A stretch of 42,694 nucleotides of DNA, taken from positions 1 to 42,694 of the forward strand of contig JAVMKC010000016.1 in the NCBI GenBank assembly GCA_031732795.1, given 5' to 3'. The notes under the pieces were generated by a model that was given only the letters and a program-made list of their open reading frames with translations, had not been told where the DNA came from and searched no databases. Source of the DNA: Accumulibacter sp031732795 (GTDB lineage: Bacteria > Pseudomonadota > Gammaproteobacteria > Burkholderiales > Rhodocyclaceae). The translations under genes and the position numbers were made by a program. Shown one piece after another: positions 32,904 to 41,643 of the stretch; the stretch's first letter is position 1; each line of letters begins with the position of its first letter.

Positions 32904-33517
32904 CGCGTCGCTCCGCGCAGTTGAAGAGAGTAAAAGGGAGCAGGCCCAATTTAATCTGCCATACGGAAGCAAGTTCTATTCTTGATGGCCTGGACATCCG
33001 TGAATTATGGATGGGAAATGATTGCATGCGAGGCCTGAACCAGATATTGCTTGACCCCGACACTGTTCTCGCCGCAGGAGCCCACGCGATCTCGACAAAA
33101 TTCTGTATAGCACCAGCAGCCTGCATGAATTACGAGTCCTTCAGTTTGCCTTCGCGCCCCAGGGAGTGTAGATAACCGTTCACATCGCACCGTGTGCTCG
33201 GCCAGCCGCCGGCCCGCAAACGCCTTCAAATACTGCTCCGCATGCCGGCCATACCACCGGACAAGGTTCGCTTTTACACCTTTGTTCAGCAGGTTATCTC
33301 GAAATCAGTCCCAGAAGCGTCCGACGGTGTCTTGGTGTGTTGCCTGTGGCTTTGGCATATGGTAGGCTCTTCAGACAATAAGGCGCTTTAAAACGATGAG
33401 TTATCGGAAAATAATGCCACACAGAGTGTCCGTCATGTGCAATAGACAGAGCCTGTCTAACGCTTTGAAGGCAGATTCTGTCTAATGTACTGTTAGGGCG
33501 CACAAGCTCCGCACTCG
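32904..33517. other. No gene; contains a diverged copy of the 700-bp-region repeat
   Basis: This boundary region between the core operon and the accessory genes has no recognisable gene. GAAATGATTGCATGCGAGGC near 33017-33037 followed by CCTGAACC and TTGACCCCGACACTGTT resembles the repeat at 704-803. Repeated CTGTCTAA sequences lie at 33453 and 33479. Confidence 0.5.
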
Positions 33518-34369
33518 ATGATCGACAAGCCTGAAATCGACGCCAAGGCGGACGAGCTTGGCGTCCACCGTTCAAATGTGCAACGCGACTACGCGTTCGG
33601 CTGGCTGCTGTCAGCGTTCTACCAGCCTGACAACCCCCTGCGGAACCTGCTGATCCTCAAAGGCGGCAACTGCTTCAGGAAGGCCTATTTCGAGCACGCT
33701 CGCTACTCGAATGATCTCGATTTTTCTACTCAATCCGATGTCGATCCCGACTTGCTTCTCGCCAGCATCAAGCAGGCTTGCATGCACGCCAAGCGCGGCA
33801 GCGAGATTGAGTTCTTGATCGACGAGTCGCGCGTCGCAGAGAAGAAGACTTCAGACGGCGACTCTCGGATGTTCGAGGCTCGCGTCTACTTCCGCAGCTT
33901 CTACGGAGATGACGAGGACCTGCGCTTGCGGGTGAATTTGGACGTCAAGGAGTTCGATTCCATCTTTCTGCCGGTGCAGACGCGAAGGCTCATCCATTCG
34001 TACTCGGACGCGGTAGCCTGTCAAGCGGATCTTAGGTGCCTCAAGCTTGAGGAACTTCTGGCCTCGAAGCTCAAGGCACTCCTACAGAGACGGCACTCCC
34101 CCGATCTGTACGACTTCGTTCACTCGCTCTTCTTTCAGAAAGTCTTGGCCATTTCAAGACGAGAAGTGTTAACGACGTTTCTTAAACAGACTATCTACGA
34201 GCCCAGCCCGGCTGCGGCGAAGGGACTTCTGCTGCAACTTCCCTTCGAACTGATCCGCGGGTTCTGGAATCAGTACCTCGTGTGCCCCAAGTTGGCGCTG
34301 TTCAGCTTCGATGAAGCGGAGGCGTGGTTTAAGTCGATCATCAGCAGCATAAGAATTGTATCCTTTTGA
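33518..34369 (+). CDS. AbiEii/AbiGii-type nucleotidyltransferase toxin, no antitoxin beside it
   Basis: A 283-residue protein with the family's nucleotidyltransferase core: LLILKGGNCFRKAYF (KGG at 48-50), ARYSNDLDFS (the DxD-like S-x-D-L-D-F at 64-69) and the later KLEELLASKLKALLQRRHSP followed by DLYDF. The AbiE system is a type IV toxin-antitoxin and phage-defence pair in which an AbiEi antitoxin normally overlaps just upstream. No AbiEi-like gene lies upstream or downstream here. The C-terminus ends next to integrase-type repeats and may be clipped. Confidence 0.8.
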   Translation: MIDKPEIDAKADELGVHRSNVQRDYAFGWLLSAFYQPDNPLRNLLILKGGNCFRKAYFEHARYSNDLDFSTQSDVDPDLLLASIKQACMHAKRGSEIEFLIDESRVAEKKTSDGDSRMFEARVYFRSFYGDDEDLRLRVNLDVKEFDSIFLPVQTRRLIHSYSDAVACQADLRCLKLEELLASKLKALLQRRHSPDLYDFVHSLFFQKVLAISRREVLTTFLKQTIYEPSPAAAKGLLLQLPFELIRGFWNQYLVCPKLALFSFDEAEAWFKSIISSIRIVSF

Positions 34370-34403
34370 TTTGCAAGGCTTTTGTTCCTGCTTATCGGGT
34401 CTA

Positions 34404-34440
34404 ATACCCGCTAGGATACCCGCAAATTTTTTTGATACCC
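34404..34440 (-). repeat. ATACCC direct repeats, integrase arm-site-like
   Basis: ATACCC occurs at 34404, 34416 and 34435 (spacing 12 and 19), read as GGGTAT on the minus strand. A similar set with 12-base spacing (GGGTAG) lies upstream of the integrase at 37939-37968. They look like recombinase arm-binding sites at the two sides of the module. Confidence 0.45.
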
Positions 34441-34529
34441 TGCGCCGACGGTCGGGAACTGCCCGGACGAAAAGCCCATTTTCTCACGTATCGGCGTTCG
34501 TATAAACCGCCGAAAGCAGACCCGGTAGC

Positions 34530-34793
34530 CTACTTCTTCTGCTTCGCCTGTTTTCGATACTCGGCCTCAACTTCCCGCACCAGCTCAGCAGCAGAAACGC
34601 CCAGCGCCAAACCAAGCCCGACAAGCGTTGTAATTGTGGGCTGTCGAATGCCGCGTTCAATTCGCGACACGAACGTTCTATCTACGCCAGCCCGAAAGGC
34701 AAGTTCTTCCTGCGATATGTTCATATCGGTACGATAACGTCGTAACACTTCGCCAAAAACAGGGCCAAGATTGGGTATTTGCGAATTTGCCAT
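34530..34793 (-). CDS. XRE-family transcriptional regulator
   Basis: An 87-residue protein that is one helix-turn-helix domain: FGEVLRRYRTDMNISQEELA, FRAGVDRTFVSRIERGIRQP, TITTLVGLGLALGV, and a basic tail. The start at 34793 (MANSQIPN) is chosen; an ATG at 34829 would extend it into the region upstream of the neighbouring divergent gene. It probably represses the shared promoter region of the module. Confidence 0.85.
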   Translation of the reverse strand: MANSQIPNLGPVFGEVLRRYRTDMNISQEELAFRAGVDRTFVSRIERGIRQPTITTLVGLGLALGVSAAELVREVEAEYRKQAKQKK

Positions 34794-34875
34794 GCGGCAA
34801 ATTTCGTCTTGTTGTAGCCTATGGGCCACGGCCTATAGGCACGTACCTACTTATTCGCACAACATGGGGGATTCG

Positions 34876-35454
34876 ATGGCGCTACTAAAATGCACTGAAT
34901 GCGGCGGCAACGTCAGTTCTACGGCAAAAGCTTGCCCACACTGCGGCGCTGAACCGTCTAAACCATCGGCGGTTTCGTCGGCAAAGCCTGCCGCACCTCA
35001 AAAGAAGAAACGCCGTATCTGGCCTTGGATACTCGGGTCTTTCGTCGTGTTCGCAATCTTCGCCGGAAACCGCGACCTTACACCCGCAGAACAGGCGGCA
35101 AGAGAACAGCGCAAAGCCGAACGAGCCGCAGAAAAAGCGAAGGAAGATCAAGCAGACGCGGCCAAGAAAGCGGCGCGCGACAACGAAGTTAAAGAAATGG
35201 TATGGGTCGAAAAAGGGAAGGACGCCGTAAAGGCAAGACTTAAAGACCCTGATTCGGCGCAGTTTAAGGACGTGTATTTCTTTCGCGGAAAAGACAACAT
35301 CCCCATGACATGCGGCCAAGTTAATTCGAAAAATTCCTTCGGTGGATTTAGCGGCTTTCAGCATTTTGTTTCCGGCGGATCGTCCGAACTGACGTTTCTT
35401 GAAACCGAAGTTAAAGATTTTTACAAGGCTTGGAATCGCTATTGCACGAAGTAA
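34876..35454 (+). CDS. Zinc-ribbon membrane protein
   Basis: A 192-residue protein. N-terminal zinc ribbon CTECGGNVSSTAKACPHCG (two CxxC pairs), a proline-lysine linker, one membrane helix (about residues 50-65, WPWILGSFVVFAIFAG), an Ala/Glu/Lys coiled coil (AAREQRKAERAAEKAKE), and a C-terminal domain with VKARLKDPDSAQFKDVYF, MTCGQVNSKNSFGGFSGFQ. The last part is seen in many small phage and island proteins of unknown role. GGGGG six bases before the ATG at 34876 supports this start over 34864. Divergent from the XRE gene. Confidence 0.8.
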   Translation: MALLKCTECGGNVSSTAKACPHCGAEPSKPSAVSSAKPAAPQKKKRRIWPWILGSFVVFAIFAGNRDLTPAEQAAREQRKAERAAEKAKEDQADAAKKAARDNEVKEMVWVEKGKDAVKARLKDPDSAQFKDVYFFRGKDNIPMTCGQVNSKNSFGGFSGFQHFVSGGSSELTFLETEVKDFYKAWNRYCTK

Positions 35455-35479
35455 AAAAAGCCCGGCACGATGGCCGGGC
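35453..35479 (-). terminator. Rho-independent terminator of the minus-strand module operon
   Basis: On the minus strand GCCCGGC and GCCGGGC form a 7-base stem around a 6-base loop, followed by seven T residues. It lies just past the end of the 35510 gene, and converges with the zinc-ribbon gene end. Confidence 0.8.
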
Positions 35480-35509
35480 AAAAGTCCCCAATGGCACTAC
35501 TGGGTTCGG

Positions 35510-36196
35510 TCAGACTTCGACGCGCGATTTCGCACGCGCCGCAAGGGTCGGATTGTGGAAGCTGCCTTTCACGGCCTGAATGGTGCGGTCGTACTTCGCG
35601 GGCAGTTCGACCAGCTTTACAACAGCGGTCATCTTTTCCCATGCCTTCGGCGCGTACTGTTCGACGGCTTCAAAGCGGATTTTGTGGAAGTTTTCGGCGT
35701 TCATGTTCAACAGGTACGGCTTCGTATTGAAGAACACTGCGGCGGCTTCGGCGTCGGTTCGGATGATCTGACGCATAAGCATCAAGCCTTCTGCCTTACC
35801 GGCCAGCCCTACGAAGTGTTCCAAAATCTTTTCATGCACGAAGCGGCGGGACGGTGCGAGTTCAAAGACAGCGGCGGCTTCTTCCTGCCCGGCTTGCGTC
35901 AGGTATTCGGCGCGTTCGCTGATAGCCGTTTTCGCCTTTTCCAGTGCTTGAACCGTGCGTTCGGAAAGAATCGCGGCGGCTTCGTGCTGTTGAACAAGCG
36001 TGCGGGTTTCGTCGGTCTTCAAGGCGGCGACCTTGGCGACGTTATCGCGAAGCGTGATAGCGGCTTGGGCAATGTTCGGCCCTACGCCCGCTTCGAACTG
36101 TTCGGGGTCGCCTAGCATGGCCTTTGAGCCGGTTTCGGTCGCCGCCATCGTCATAAACGTTTCAGCCTGCGGGCCTTCAACGAGATAAATACTCAT
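35510..36196 (-). CDS. Unrecognised mobile-element protein
   Basis: A 228-residue protein, mostly helical, starting MSIYLVEGPQAETFMTMAAT. It has no family I recognise. Stretches such as LRDNVAKVAALKTDETRTLV suggest long helices or coiled coil. AAGGA lies ahead of the ATG. It is the last gene of the five-gene minus-strand row and directly precedes the terminator. Confidence 0.6.
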   Translation of the reverse strand: MSIYLVEGPQAETFMTMAATETGSKAMLGDPEQFEAGVGPNIAQAAITLRDNVAKVAALKTDETRTLVQQHEAAAILSERTVQALEKAKTAISERAEYLTQAGQEEAAAVFELAPSRRFVHEKILEHFVGLAGKAEGLMLMRQIIRTDAEAAAVFFNTKPYLLNMNAENFHKIRFEAVEQYAPKAWEKMTAVVKLVELPAKYDRTIQAVKGSFHNPTLAARAKSRVEV

Positions 36197-36211
36197 GATT
36201 TTTTCCTTCGA

Positions 36212-36724
36212 TCAGTGTTGGTAAATTGCTTTCAAACCGCCTGCGGGTAAAGCTTTGGCGGTTTCTTCCAAAAATTCGCCGGTTTCCCGGTCGAACGTTC
36301 GGCCATCTGCTAGTTCTATAAATCGCCCCCTCTTGGTTCCGGGTTGAAGTGGTGCGGCTTCGGTGAATGCTTCGGACTTGCCCACACTTACCGGGGCCGT
36401 CTGCGTTGGTGCGTTGGTTCTGCTGCGTGCCAGTGCGACAAGTTCGTTTTGATGCTTCAAAAGGGCGGCTTCCCAAGCCTCACGGCTGGCGAATGTGGGC
36501 ACAAGGATTACCCGCCGCGCGAAGATGGGCCGGAAAGGGGCCAAATCGGCCCGCTGTTGCGTTTTCTTGACCGGGGCAACCCCTGATAGCCAATCGCGCA
36601 TGAAAGGGTCTGTAGGCGTGCCGCTGGCGTCGCATTCATACTCGACCGCAAGTTGTGTTCCGTATTCGGCGAACCGCTTGTTTTCAAGCTTCGCCAGCCG
36701 GTTTTTAAGTCCGAAGCGTGCCAT
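36212..36724 (-). CDS. Unrecognised mobile-element protein
   Basis: A 170-residue protein with a basic N-terminus (MARFGLKNRLAKLENKRFAE) and no recognised domain; the Ala/Pro-rich middle (APTQTAPVSVGKSEAF) suggests a flexible linker. Its start touches the stop of the next gene (TAATG), so translation is coupled. Nothing supports a function. Confidence 0.6.
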   Translation of the reverse strand: MARFGLKNRLAKLENKRFAEYGTQLAVEYECDASGTPTDPFMRDWLSGVAPVKKTQQRADLAPFRPIFARRVILVPTFASREAWEAALLKHQNELVALARSRTNAPTQTAPVSVGKSEAFTEAAPLQPGTKRGRFIELADGRTFDRETGEFLEETAKALPAGGLKAIYQH

Positions 36725-37023
36725 TAGTGAAAACTCCCGCGCTGTTCCAAAGCTTCGATGCGGGCTTCTAGTTCGCTATCCGACAGAATGCGGGCCAGAA
36801 TCGAAAGCATGTTGGCAAGGCGGCTTGCGTCGGATACGTCGATTCGACCGCTACGGGCTTCGCGGTACAGCTTCGCCAGTTCCCGGCTAACGTCGGTTGC
36901 GCTTGCCAGCTTGGCCTTTGCGTAGGTCTTCTTTTCGGCAGGCATGGGAGGGGGTTCCGGGCTTTCTTCAATGCTGGTGCGGCCTTGCCAGCCGTCGGCG
37001 GTCAAATCGGTATCGTTTTTCAT
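36724..37023 (-). CDS. Small protein with SRELAKLYREARSGRI repeat-like helix pair
   Basis: A 99-residue protein. SRELAKLYREARSGRIDVSD followed by ASRLANMLSILARIL and ELEARIEALEQ recalls a short helical domain common in phage and plasmid gene clusters, function unknown. The start at 37023 (MKNDTDL) has GGAG nine bases ahead; the open frame to 37038 uses TTG. Ends at the start of the 36212 gene. Confidence 0.65.
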   Translation of the reverse strand: MKNDTDLTADGWQGRTSIEESPEPPPMPAEKKTYAKAKLASATDVSRELAKLYREARSGRIDVSDASRLANMLSILARILSDSELEARIEALEQRGSFH

Positions 37024-37041
37024 GGGGGTATGCTCCAAAAT

Positions 37042-37308
37042 CTATTTGCGTTGCGCGGCAATGGCGGCGTCAATCTGGCGATTTACGTTGTTGTGCCGTT
37101 CCTGCTGTTCGTACTGTTCTTTAACTTCGGCGATGTTCAGTTGCTGCGCCGTAAGGTGCGTCATCACTTGCAAAACCGACGGGTAAAACTCGGCGTCTCT
37201 GAAAACTTCTTTAGCAATGCGCGTTGATTCGAGAACAACCAACGATGCAACGCAGCCAAGCGCCTTAATATCGCGGTCAATGTCTTTGAAGTAGCCTTGG
37301 TTATCCAT
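37042..37308 (-). CDS. Unrecognised small protein
   Basis: An 88-residue protein starting MDNQGYFKDIDRDIKALGCV. It is helical and polar, ending KEQYEQQERHNNVNRQIDAA. The start at 37308 has a good ribosome site (GGAGA seven bases upstream), which overrides the longer frame. No family recognised. Confidence 0.6.
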   Translation of the reverse strand: MDNQGYFKDIDRDIKALGCVASLVVLESTRIAKEVFRDAEFYPSVLQVMTHLTAQQLNIAEVKEQYEQQERHNNVNRQIDAAIAAQRK

Positions 37309-37419
37309 TTTCATTTCTCCTAAAAGTTCGTTATCTGTTGCCCACACTAGGCGGCTTGCCTGCCGCGCTCGGCTGTTTCAATCAACAAAAACAATTCGTC
37401 TTGAAACCGCAACACCCTG

Positions 37420-37800
37420 CTAAAGCAGGGGGTGTGTTTCGGTGTTTCGGTCGATACTGTTCCGGCACTGTTCCGCCGCTGTTTCGGTGTTTCGGGATAC
37501 AAGCTTTTTCACGCTGTCGGGTAGGTTCCGGCCTATCGCCTCAATGTCGATAACCGCGTGTTGTTTGCTGCCGCGCTTGACCTGCATACTGTCTCGATCA
37601 AACTTCAAGAAACCTTCGCTATCCAGCGCCTTCAAATTCCGATTGAATATTGTTCTTAGCGTGTCCGGCGATGCGCTATGGTTGATACGGATGTACTTTT
37701 CATGAAACTTCTTCTTTAGATTTGTTTGATCGACGATGGCAATTCCGAAATGCTCAACGCTTCGGTTTTCGGCTGCGCATTCTTCGAAGGTTTGCATCAT
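37420..37800 (-). CDS. Possible winged-helix protein, end of a replication-type gene or small regulator
   Basis: About 126 residues from MMQTFEECAAENRSVEHFGI. The section SPDTLRTIFNRNLKALDSEG and FLKFDRDSMQVKRG has the look of a winged-helix DNA-binding fold, as found at the end of some phage primase/replication proteins. The tail is Asn/Thr/Glu-rich (RNTETAAEQCRNSIDRNTET). A TTG at 37860 would add 20 residues. A short hairpin encloses the stop codon. The assignment is guesswork; only the coding frame is supported. Confidence 0.5.
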   Translation of the reverse strand: MMQTFEECAAENRSVEHFGIAIVDQTNLKKKFHEKYIRINHSASPDTLRTIFNRNLKALDSEGFLKFDRDSMQVKRGSKQHAVIDIEAIGRNLPDSVKKLVSRNTETAAEQCRNSIDRNTETHPLL

Positions 37801-37938
37801 CAATGCCTTGCCACCTGCGAGTTCAATCCACAACCAACGACGTTTCAAGACATCCCACAAGCAACAGGTAACACACTAATAAATATGGATATATGTCTTT
37901 TGACGTTGCATCCCGTCTCATGACGACGCGTTAGAATC

Positions 37939-37997
37939 GGGTAGCCAAGTGGGTAGCTAGATGGGTAGTTCGCTGCTAGAATCTCTCGCAGCTACCC
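37939..37997 (+). repeat. GGGTAG direct repeats, integrase arm-site-like
   Basis: GGGTAG occurs at 37939, 37951 and 37963 with exact 12-base spacing, and an inverted CTACCC at 37992. They sit about 200 bases upstream of the integrase gene, where arm-type binding sites of P4-like integrases are usually found. No tRNA gene is seen beside them. Confidence 0.55.
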
Positions 37998-38168
37998 ACT
38001 TCGCACAGCGCATCAGCCGACCACCTCGATCTCAGCCAGGCCAGCAGCGGCGCGGCGAGCGTCGGACAACGTTTATCGATGCGAGGAAAAAGTCGCCATA
38101 TCAACAGACCCTGGTGACCGGGAGCCGGCAAGAAGGACTCGATTGATCCAGACCGGGAGTCGGACATC

Positions 38169-39428
38169 ATGGGAACCCAGATCAATGTACTCGACGACAT
38201 CCAGATCAAGCACTGGGTCAACAAAGGCGCACCAATTGCCCGTTCTGATGGGGGTGGCCTGACTTTCACCCTGTCTGAGGCGGGAACCGCTACATGGATA
38301 CTGCGCTACCGGATGGGAGCCGGCCGCCGCAAGGAACTGACCCTTGGCAATTATCCCGACCTGTCGCTCGCCAAAGCCCGCCAGATGGCGAGAGAGCACA
38401 GAGTATCGATCGACAAGGGAGAGGACCCCGCCGCCAAGAAAAAGGTCGAGAAGATGCAGTCCAAGATGGCCTGGACCGTCCGCGCATTGATCGACGACTA
38501 CAAGCAGAAGAAACTGGTGACACCCAGTCTCGCTGAAGGGACCATCTATTATCGAAAGTGGGATCTGGAAAAAGTCCTACTCCCCAAACTCGGATCACTG
38601 GAAGTTCGGCACGTCACGCCAGCCGAGATCGTTCACGTGCTCGAGTCGGCAAAACGTTCCTGGACGATTTCGAAGCGAATCCTGACGTCGTGCAAGCTGC
38701 TTTTTGCCCATGCGTGTGGAAAGCGCTTGATTGACTCCAACCCCGCCGCTGGAATCGACCTGGTTGCCCTCATGGGAGAACGCCCGCCGATTCGCAAGCG
38801 CGTGATGCTGAACGAAGAGGAGTTGCGGACCCTACTGGCCGACATAGACGATATCGGTGTGGAAAATGCCTTGGCCTTCCGGATTCTGCTCGCCACCTGC
38901 GTAAGATCCGTCGAACTGGCGAAAGCCCGGTGGGAGCACATCGACTTTGATCGTGCAACCTGGTGGGTTCCAGACGCCTCCGTGAAGACCCGGAAGGGTT
39001 TCCTGGTTCCGCTCACGCCGACTGTCGCAAACTGGTTCAAGGATTTGCGTGATCTCGCTGGGGAGTCGCCGTGGGTACTTCCAGCGCGGATCGAGCGTCG
39101 GCGGCGGCGGCTCGGAGATACCCATGTCGGTGAAACCACCCTATGGGCCGCGATTTCACGTGCCTTCGAACGCGGTGACATCCAAATCCGAAAATTCACG
39201 CCTCACGATACCCGGAGCACGGCAAAGGGACACATGCGCAACATGGGCATATCCCGAGAAATTTCCGAGCTGGCCTTGAATCACACATTGAAGGGCATGG
39301 AAGCGATCTACGATGTCCGCGAGGAGATTCCGGAACGCAGGGAAGCCCTGGAACGCTGGGCAGGCTTCATCACAGCGTGCGAAAACGGACGCCCTTGGAA
39401 GCCGGGCCCGCTTCGGAGGATTGCGTAA
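38169..39428 (+). CDS. P4-type tyrosine integrase
   Basis: A 419-residue integrase with an N-terminal DUF4102-type arm-binding domain (IKHWVNKGAPIARSDGGGL, LTLGNYPDLSLAKARQMARE). The catalytic set is complete: Arg246 in LATCVRSVEL, Lys276 in VKTRKGFLV, His346 and Arg349 in TPHDTRSTAKGHM, His372 in LALNHTLKGM and Tyr381 in EAIYDVRE. Such integrases mobilise genomic islands, usually at tRNA genes. It should be functional. It converges on the GHKL-nuclease gene. Confidence 0.95.
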   Translation: MGTQINVLDDIQIKHWVNKGAPIARSDGGGLTFTLSEAGTATWILRYRMGAGRRKELTLGNYPDLSLAKARQMAREHRVSIDKGEDPAAKKKVEKMQSKMAWTVRALIDDYKQKKLVTPSLAEGTIYYRKWDLEKVLLPKLGSLEVRHVTPAEIVHVLESAKRSWTISKRILTSCKLLFAHACGKRLIDSNPAAGIDLVALMGERPPIRKRVMLNEEELRTLLADIDDIGVENALAFRILLATCVRSVELAKARWEHIDFDRATWWVPDASVKTRKGFLVPLTPTVANWFKDLRDLAGESPWVLPARIERRRRRLGDTHVGETTLWAAISRAFERGDIQIRKFTPHDTRSTAKGHMRNMGISREISELALNHTLKGMEAIYDVREEIPERREALERWAGFITACENGRPWKPGPLRRIA

Positions 39429-39642
39429 CCTGGTGATCCCGGTAGCATCTCCTGCACACTGTTTTGCCCCGCAGCGCTACCAGACATGCCCACCGCGCAC
39501 GCAGGCTGCTGCACCAGTGCCCTATTTGCTTGGCGGACCAACCCCAACCCCCAGCGGACATTTGGAATGCACCGCGGGGCGCCGCGACGCGCACGTATAG
39601 AACCGAGTAGCAGATTTCCGGTTCGCGGTGCTTTACGACGCA

Positions 39643-41643
39643 TCAAGCAACATTCGCTTCGGGCTCGACATCGCTGGCTTCGGGTTGCTCGTCCTCGGTG
39701 AGGACGCCCTTTAGAAACTCGTCGTAGCGCTCTTGCAAATGCTTGAGCGACGACTCCCGGTCGGCCTGATATTCAAGGCGCTCCTGGAAGAACTGGAGAC
39801 GGGAACGGTTCTCGTCAAGAACCTGTCCCCACGTCTTCACATAGATCGAGACGTTCGCCTTCGTATAGATCAGCCCACTGCTGTCACTGATGCGCTGTGT
39901 GGCGTAATCGCCGAGGTCATCGCTAATCGCCCAGAAGACCCAGGTTGTATCAACGTTGCGGAAGCGCTCGTCTTTCATCACTGAAAAGGCGTACTTCTCG
40001 ATCTGCGTGACCTCGTCGTCATTGATCTTGACGGTCGGCGCTTTCAACTCGATGACAAGATGCGTGAGCGTGTTGGCCCGGTGCTGGCGGATCGCTTTGG
40101 AGAGCATGAGATCCACGATCCCGCGTGTCTTGGTGATGTGTTTGACTGGCTCGTCGATGACGAGGTCGTCACCAAGAAGCTTCTTGTGTTTGCGGAGGAC
40201 CTCGGTCAGCGATTGATCGTCAACCGAGAGGTTGTATTCCTCGCCAAACAGCCAGCAGTTCTGCGCAATGATTCGATGAAGCTGCGAGCGCTCCTTCAGG
40301 CGCTTCTTGGGCTCGGCATCAAAGAGAATAGCTTCAAGGCCAGTCAGGAACTTGAGGCGGTCAGTGACGACCTTAGCCGCGCCGATGATGGCGGACAGGG
40401 ACACGTCCCGGAGCAGTTCGGCGAGCTCTTCCTGCTTGCGCTTGGGCAGGTTAAGGACTTCCTCGAAGATGAGCTGCAGTTCCTCTGGACCCTTCTCGAC
40501 GGCCTGCCGCAACAGGCGCAGATTGAAAGCCTTGCTCTTGGGCGGCGTGCTGGCGAAGTCCTGCACATGCTGGGCCATGTTGACGGCGACAATGTCGAAC
40601 ACCTGTCGCTCAACCGTTTCAAGATGGGTCGCCGGTTCGCCCTGATAGGGATAGATCGCCTCGCTCTTCCACTCATCGACAACCGAGCGCGCTTCCTGCG
40701 CTGCACGGTTACGGAAATGGGACTTGATCGCCTGTTGCGCCTCGTCGATGACGGCGATCACTGCTGGATTCATTTCGGCAAGCTCGACGGTCCCGTCTTT
40801 CTGAAGCTTCGAGATGAAGCTGGATTTCAGGTAGGCCGAGAACTGGAAAGCGCCGATGTGAAAGCGCCGGTCAACCGAGAGGAGCGGAAAGCCTTTCTCG
40901 TTGCACAGATAGAGCGCCCGGTTTGTCGTCGCGCGCCATTCAATGATCTCTAGCCTCGCCGGGTGCGTCTTGTCGTCCTCGCGGATGTCAGCGAGGTTAA
41001 CGGAGTGCCGCAATGCGATGACAGAGTCAGGGTCGATCTGATGCGTATCGACCTTGACAGAGACGGCCCGGTAATCGGCGAGATACAGGGCAAAGATTTC
41101 TGACAGCTCTTGAAGACCAGTCTCGGTCGTCAGGGAGCGGTGCTCCTTGTGGAGCTCGGTGATCGACAGTGTGACGCCGCGCGACTTGCCTGCAGGTGCG
41201 AGCTTCTCATCCGAGATGCGGACCTCGCGGATATTGCTGGCGTTCATGGTGATCTTGAACGTCCAGAGCTCCGTGCCCTTCGGGTAAGTCACGTCCCATT
41301 CGGCGAAGCGGCCCAGCGAGAACGCCTTGAAACGGCCTCGCCCGTCCTGGCCGTGAAGAAACCGCCCTTCGCCCTTCGTCACGGCGCCGGGTCGCTTCCA
41401 CGAACCGCCAAGGCGGCGGAAGCCTTCCGGCGCTTCCGAGAATGGGATGCCGTGGCCGTTATCGGTGACGATCACAGCGGACATTGCGCCAAGCGCGTTG
41501 TAGTCGAAGCTGACGCTGACACTCGTCGCGTCGGCATCAAGACCATTCCAGATGAGCTCGGCCAAAGCCTGCACGGGCTTGGCCTTCGTAATCTTTTCGA
41601 GGAAATCGGACTGGACTTCGACCGGGTATGCGTGATCTGCCAT
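39643..41643 (-). CDS. GHKL ATPase fused to C-terminal PD-(D/E)XK nuclease domain (candidate phage-defence protein)
   Basis: A 666-residue protein. N-terminal GHKL (Hsp90/MutL-like) ATPase: LAELIWNGLDADAT (Glu29, Asn33), VIVTDNGHGI (Asp61) and GEGRFLHGQDGRGRFKAFSL (Gly-rich lid). The C-terminal third has LHRIIAQNCWLFGEEYNL, then IVDLML (Asp511), LVIELKAP (Glu532, Lys534) and QIEKYAFSV (Gln547), the layout of a PD-(D/E)XK nuclease resembling the Shedu type. A perfect AGGAGG precedes the ATG at 41643, so the 699-codon open frame is too long. The site beside an integrase suggests a defence role; none is demonstrated. Confidence 0.85.
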   Translation of the reverse strand: MADHAYPVEVQSDFLEKITKAKPVQALAELIWNGLDADATSVSVSFDYNALGAMSAVIVTDNGHGIPFSEAPEGFRRLGGSWKRPGAVTKGEGRFLHGQDGRGRFKAFSLGRFAEWDVTYPKGTELWTFKITMNASNIREVRISDEKLAPAGKSRGVTLSITELHKEHRSLTTETGLQELSEIFALYLADYRAVSVKVDTHQIDPDSVIALRHSVNLADIREDDKTHPARLEIIEWRATTNRALYLCNEKGFPLLSVDRRFHIGAFQFSAYLKSSFISKLQKDGTVELAEMNPAVIAVIDEAQQAIKSHFRNRAAQEARSVVDEWKSEAIYPYQGEPATHLETVERQVFDIVAVNMAQHVQDFASTPPKSKAFNLRLLRQAVEKGPEELQLIFEEVLNLPKRKQEELAELLRDVSLSAIIGAAKVVTDRLKFLTGLEAILFDAEPKKRLKERSQLHRIIAQNCWLFGEEYNLSVDDQSLTEVLRKHKKLLGDDLVIDEPVKHITKTRGIVDLMLSKAIRQHRANTLTHLVIELKAPTVKINDDEVTQIEKYAFSVMKDERFRNVDTTWVFWAISDDLGDYATQRISDSSGLIYTKANVSIYVKTWGQVLDENRSRLQFFQERLEYQADRESSLKHLQERYDEFLKGVLTEDEQPEASDVEPEANVA

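Noticed and set aside
33455..33498. A third attC-like site (GTCTAAC...GTTAGGG) upstream of the AbiEii gene
   Set aside because: Only 44 bases long, the last core base does not fit, and the inner arms do not pair. The repeated CTGTCTAA explains the resemblance.
34404..34440. CRISPR-like array from the ATACCC repeats
   Set aside because: Units are only six bases, spacing is uneven and there are no spacers or cas genes.
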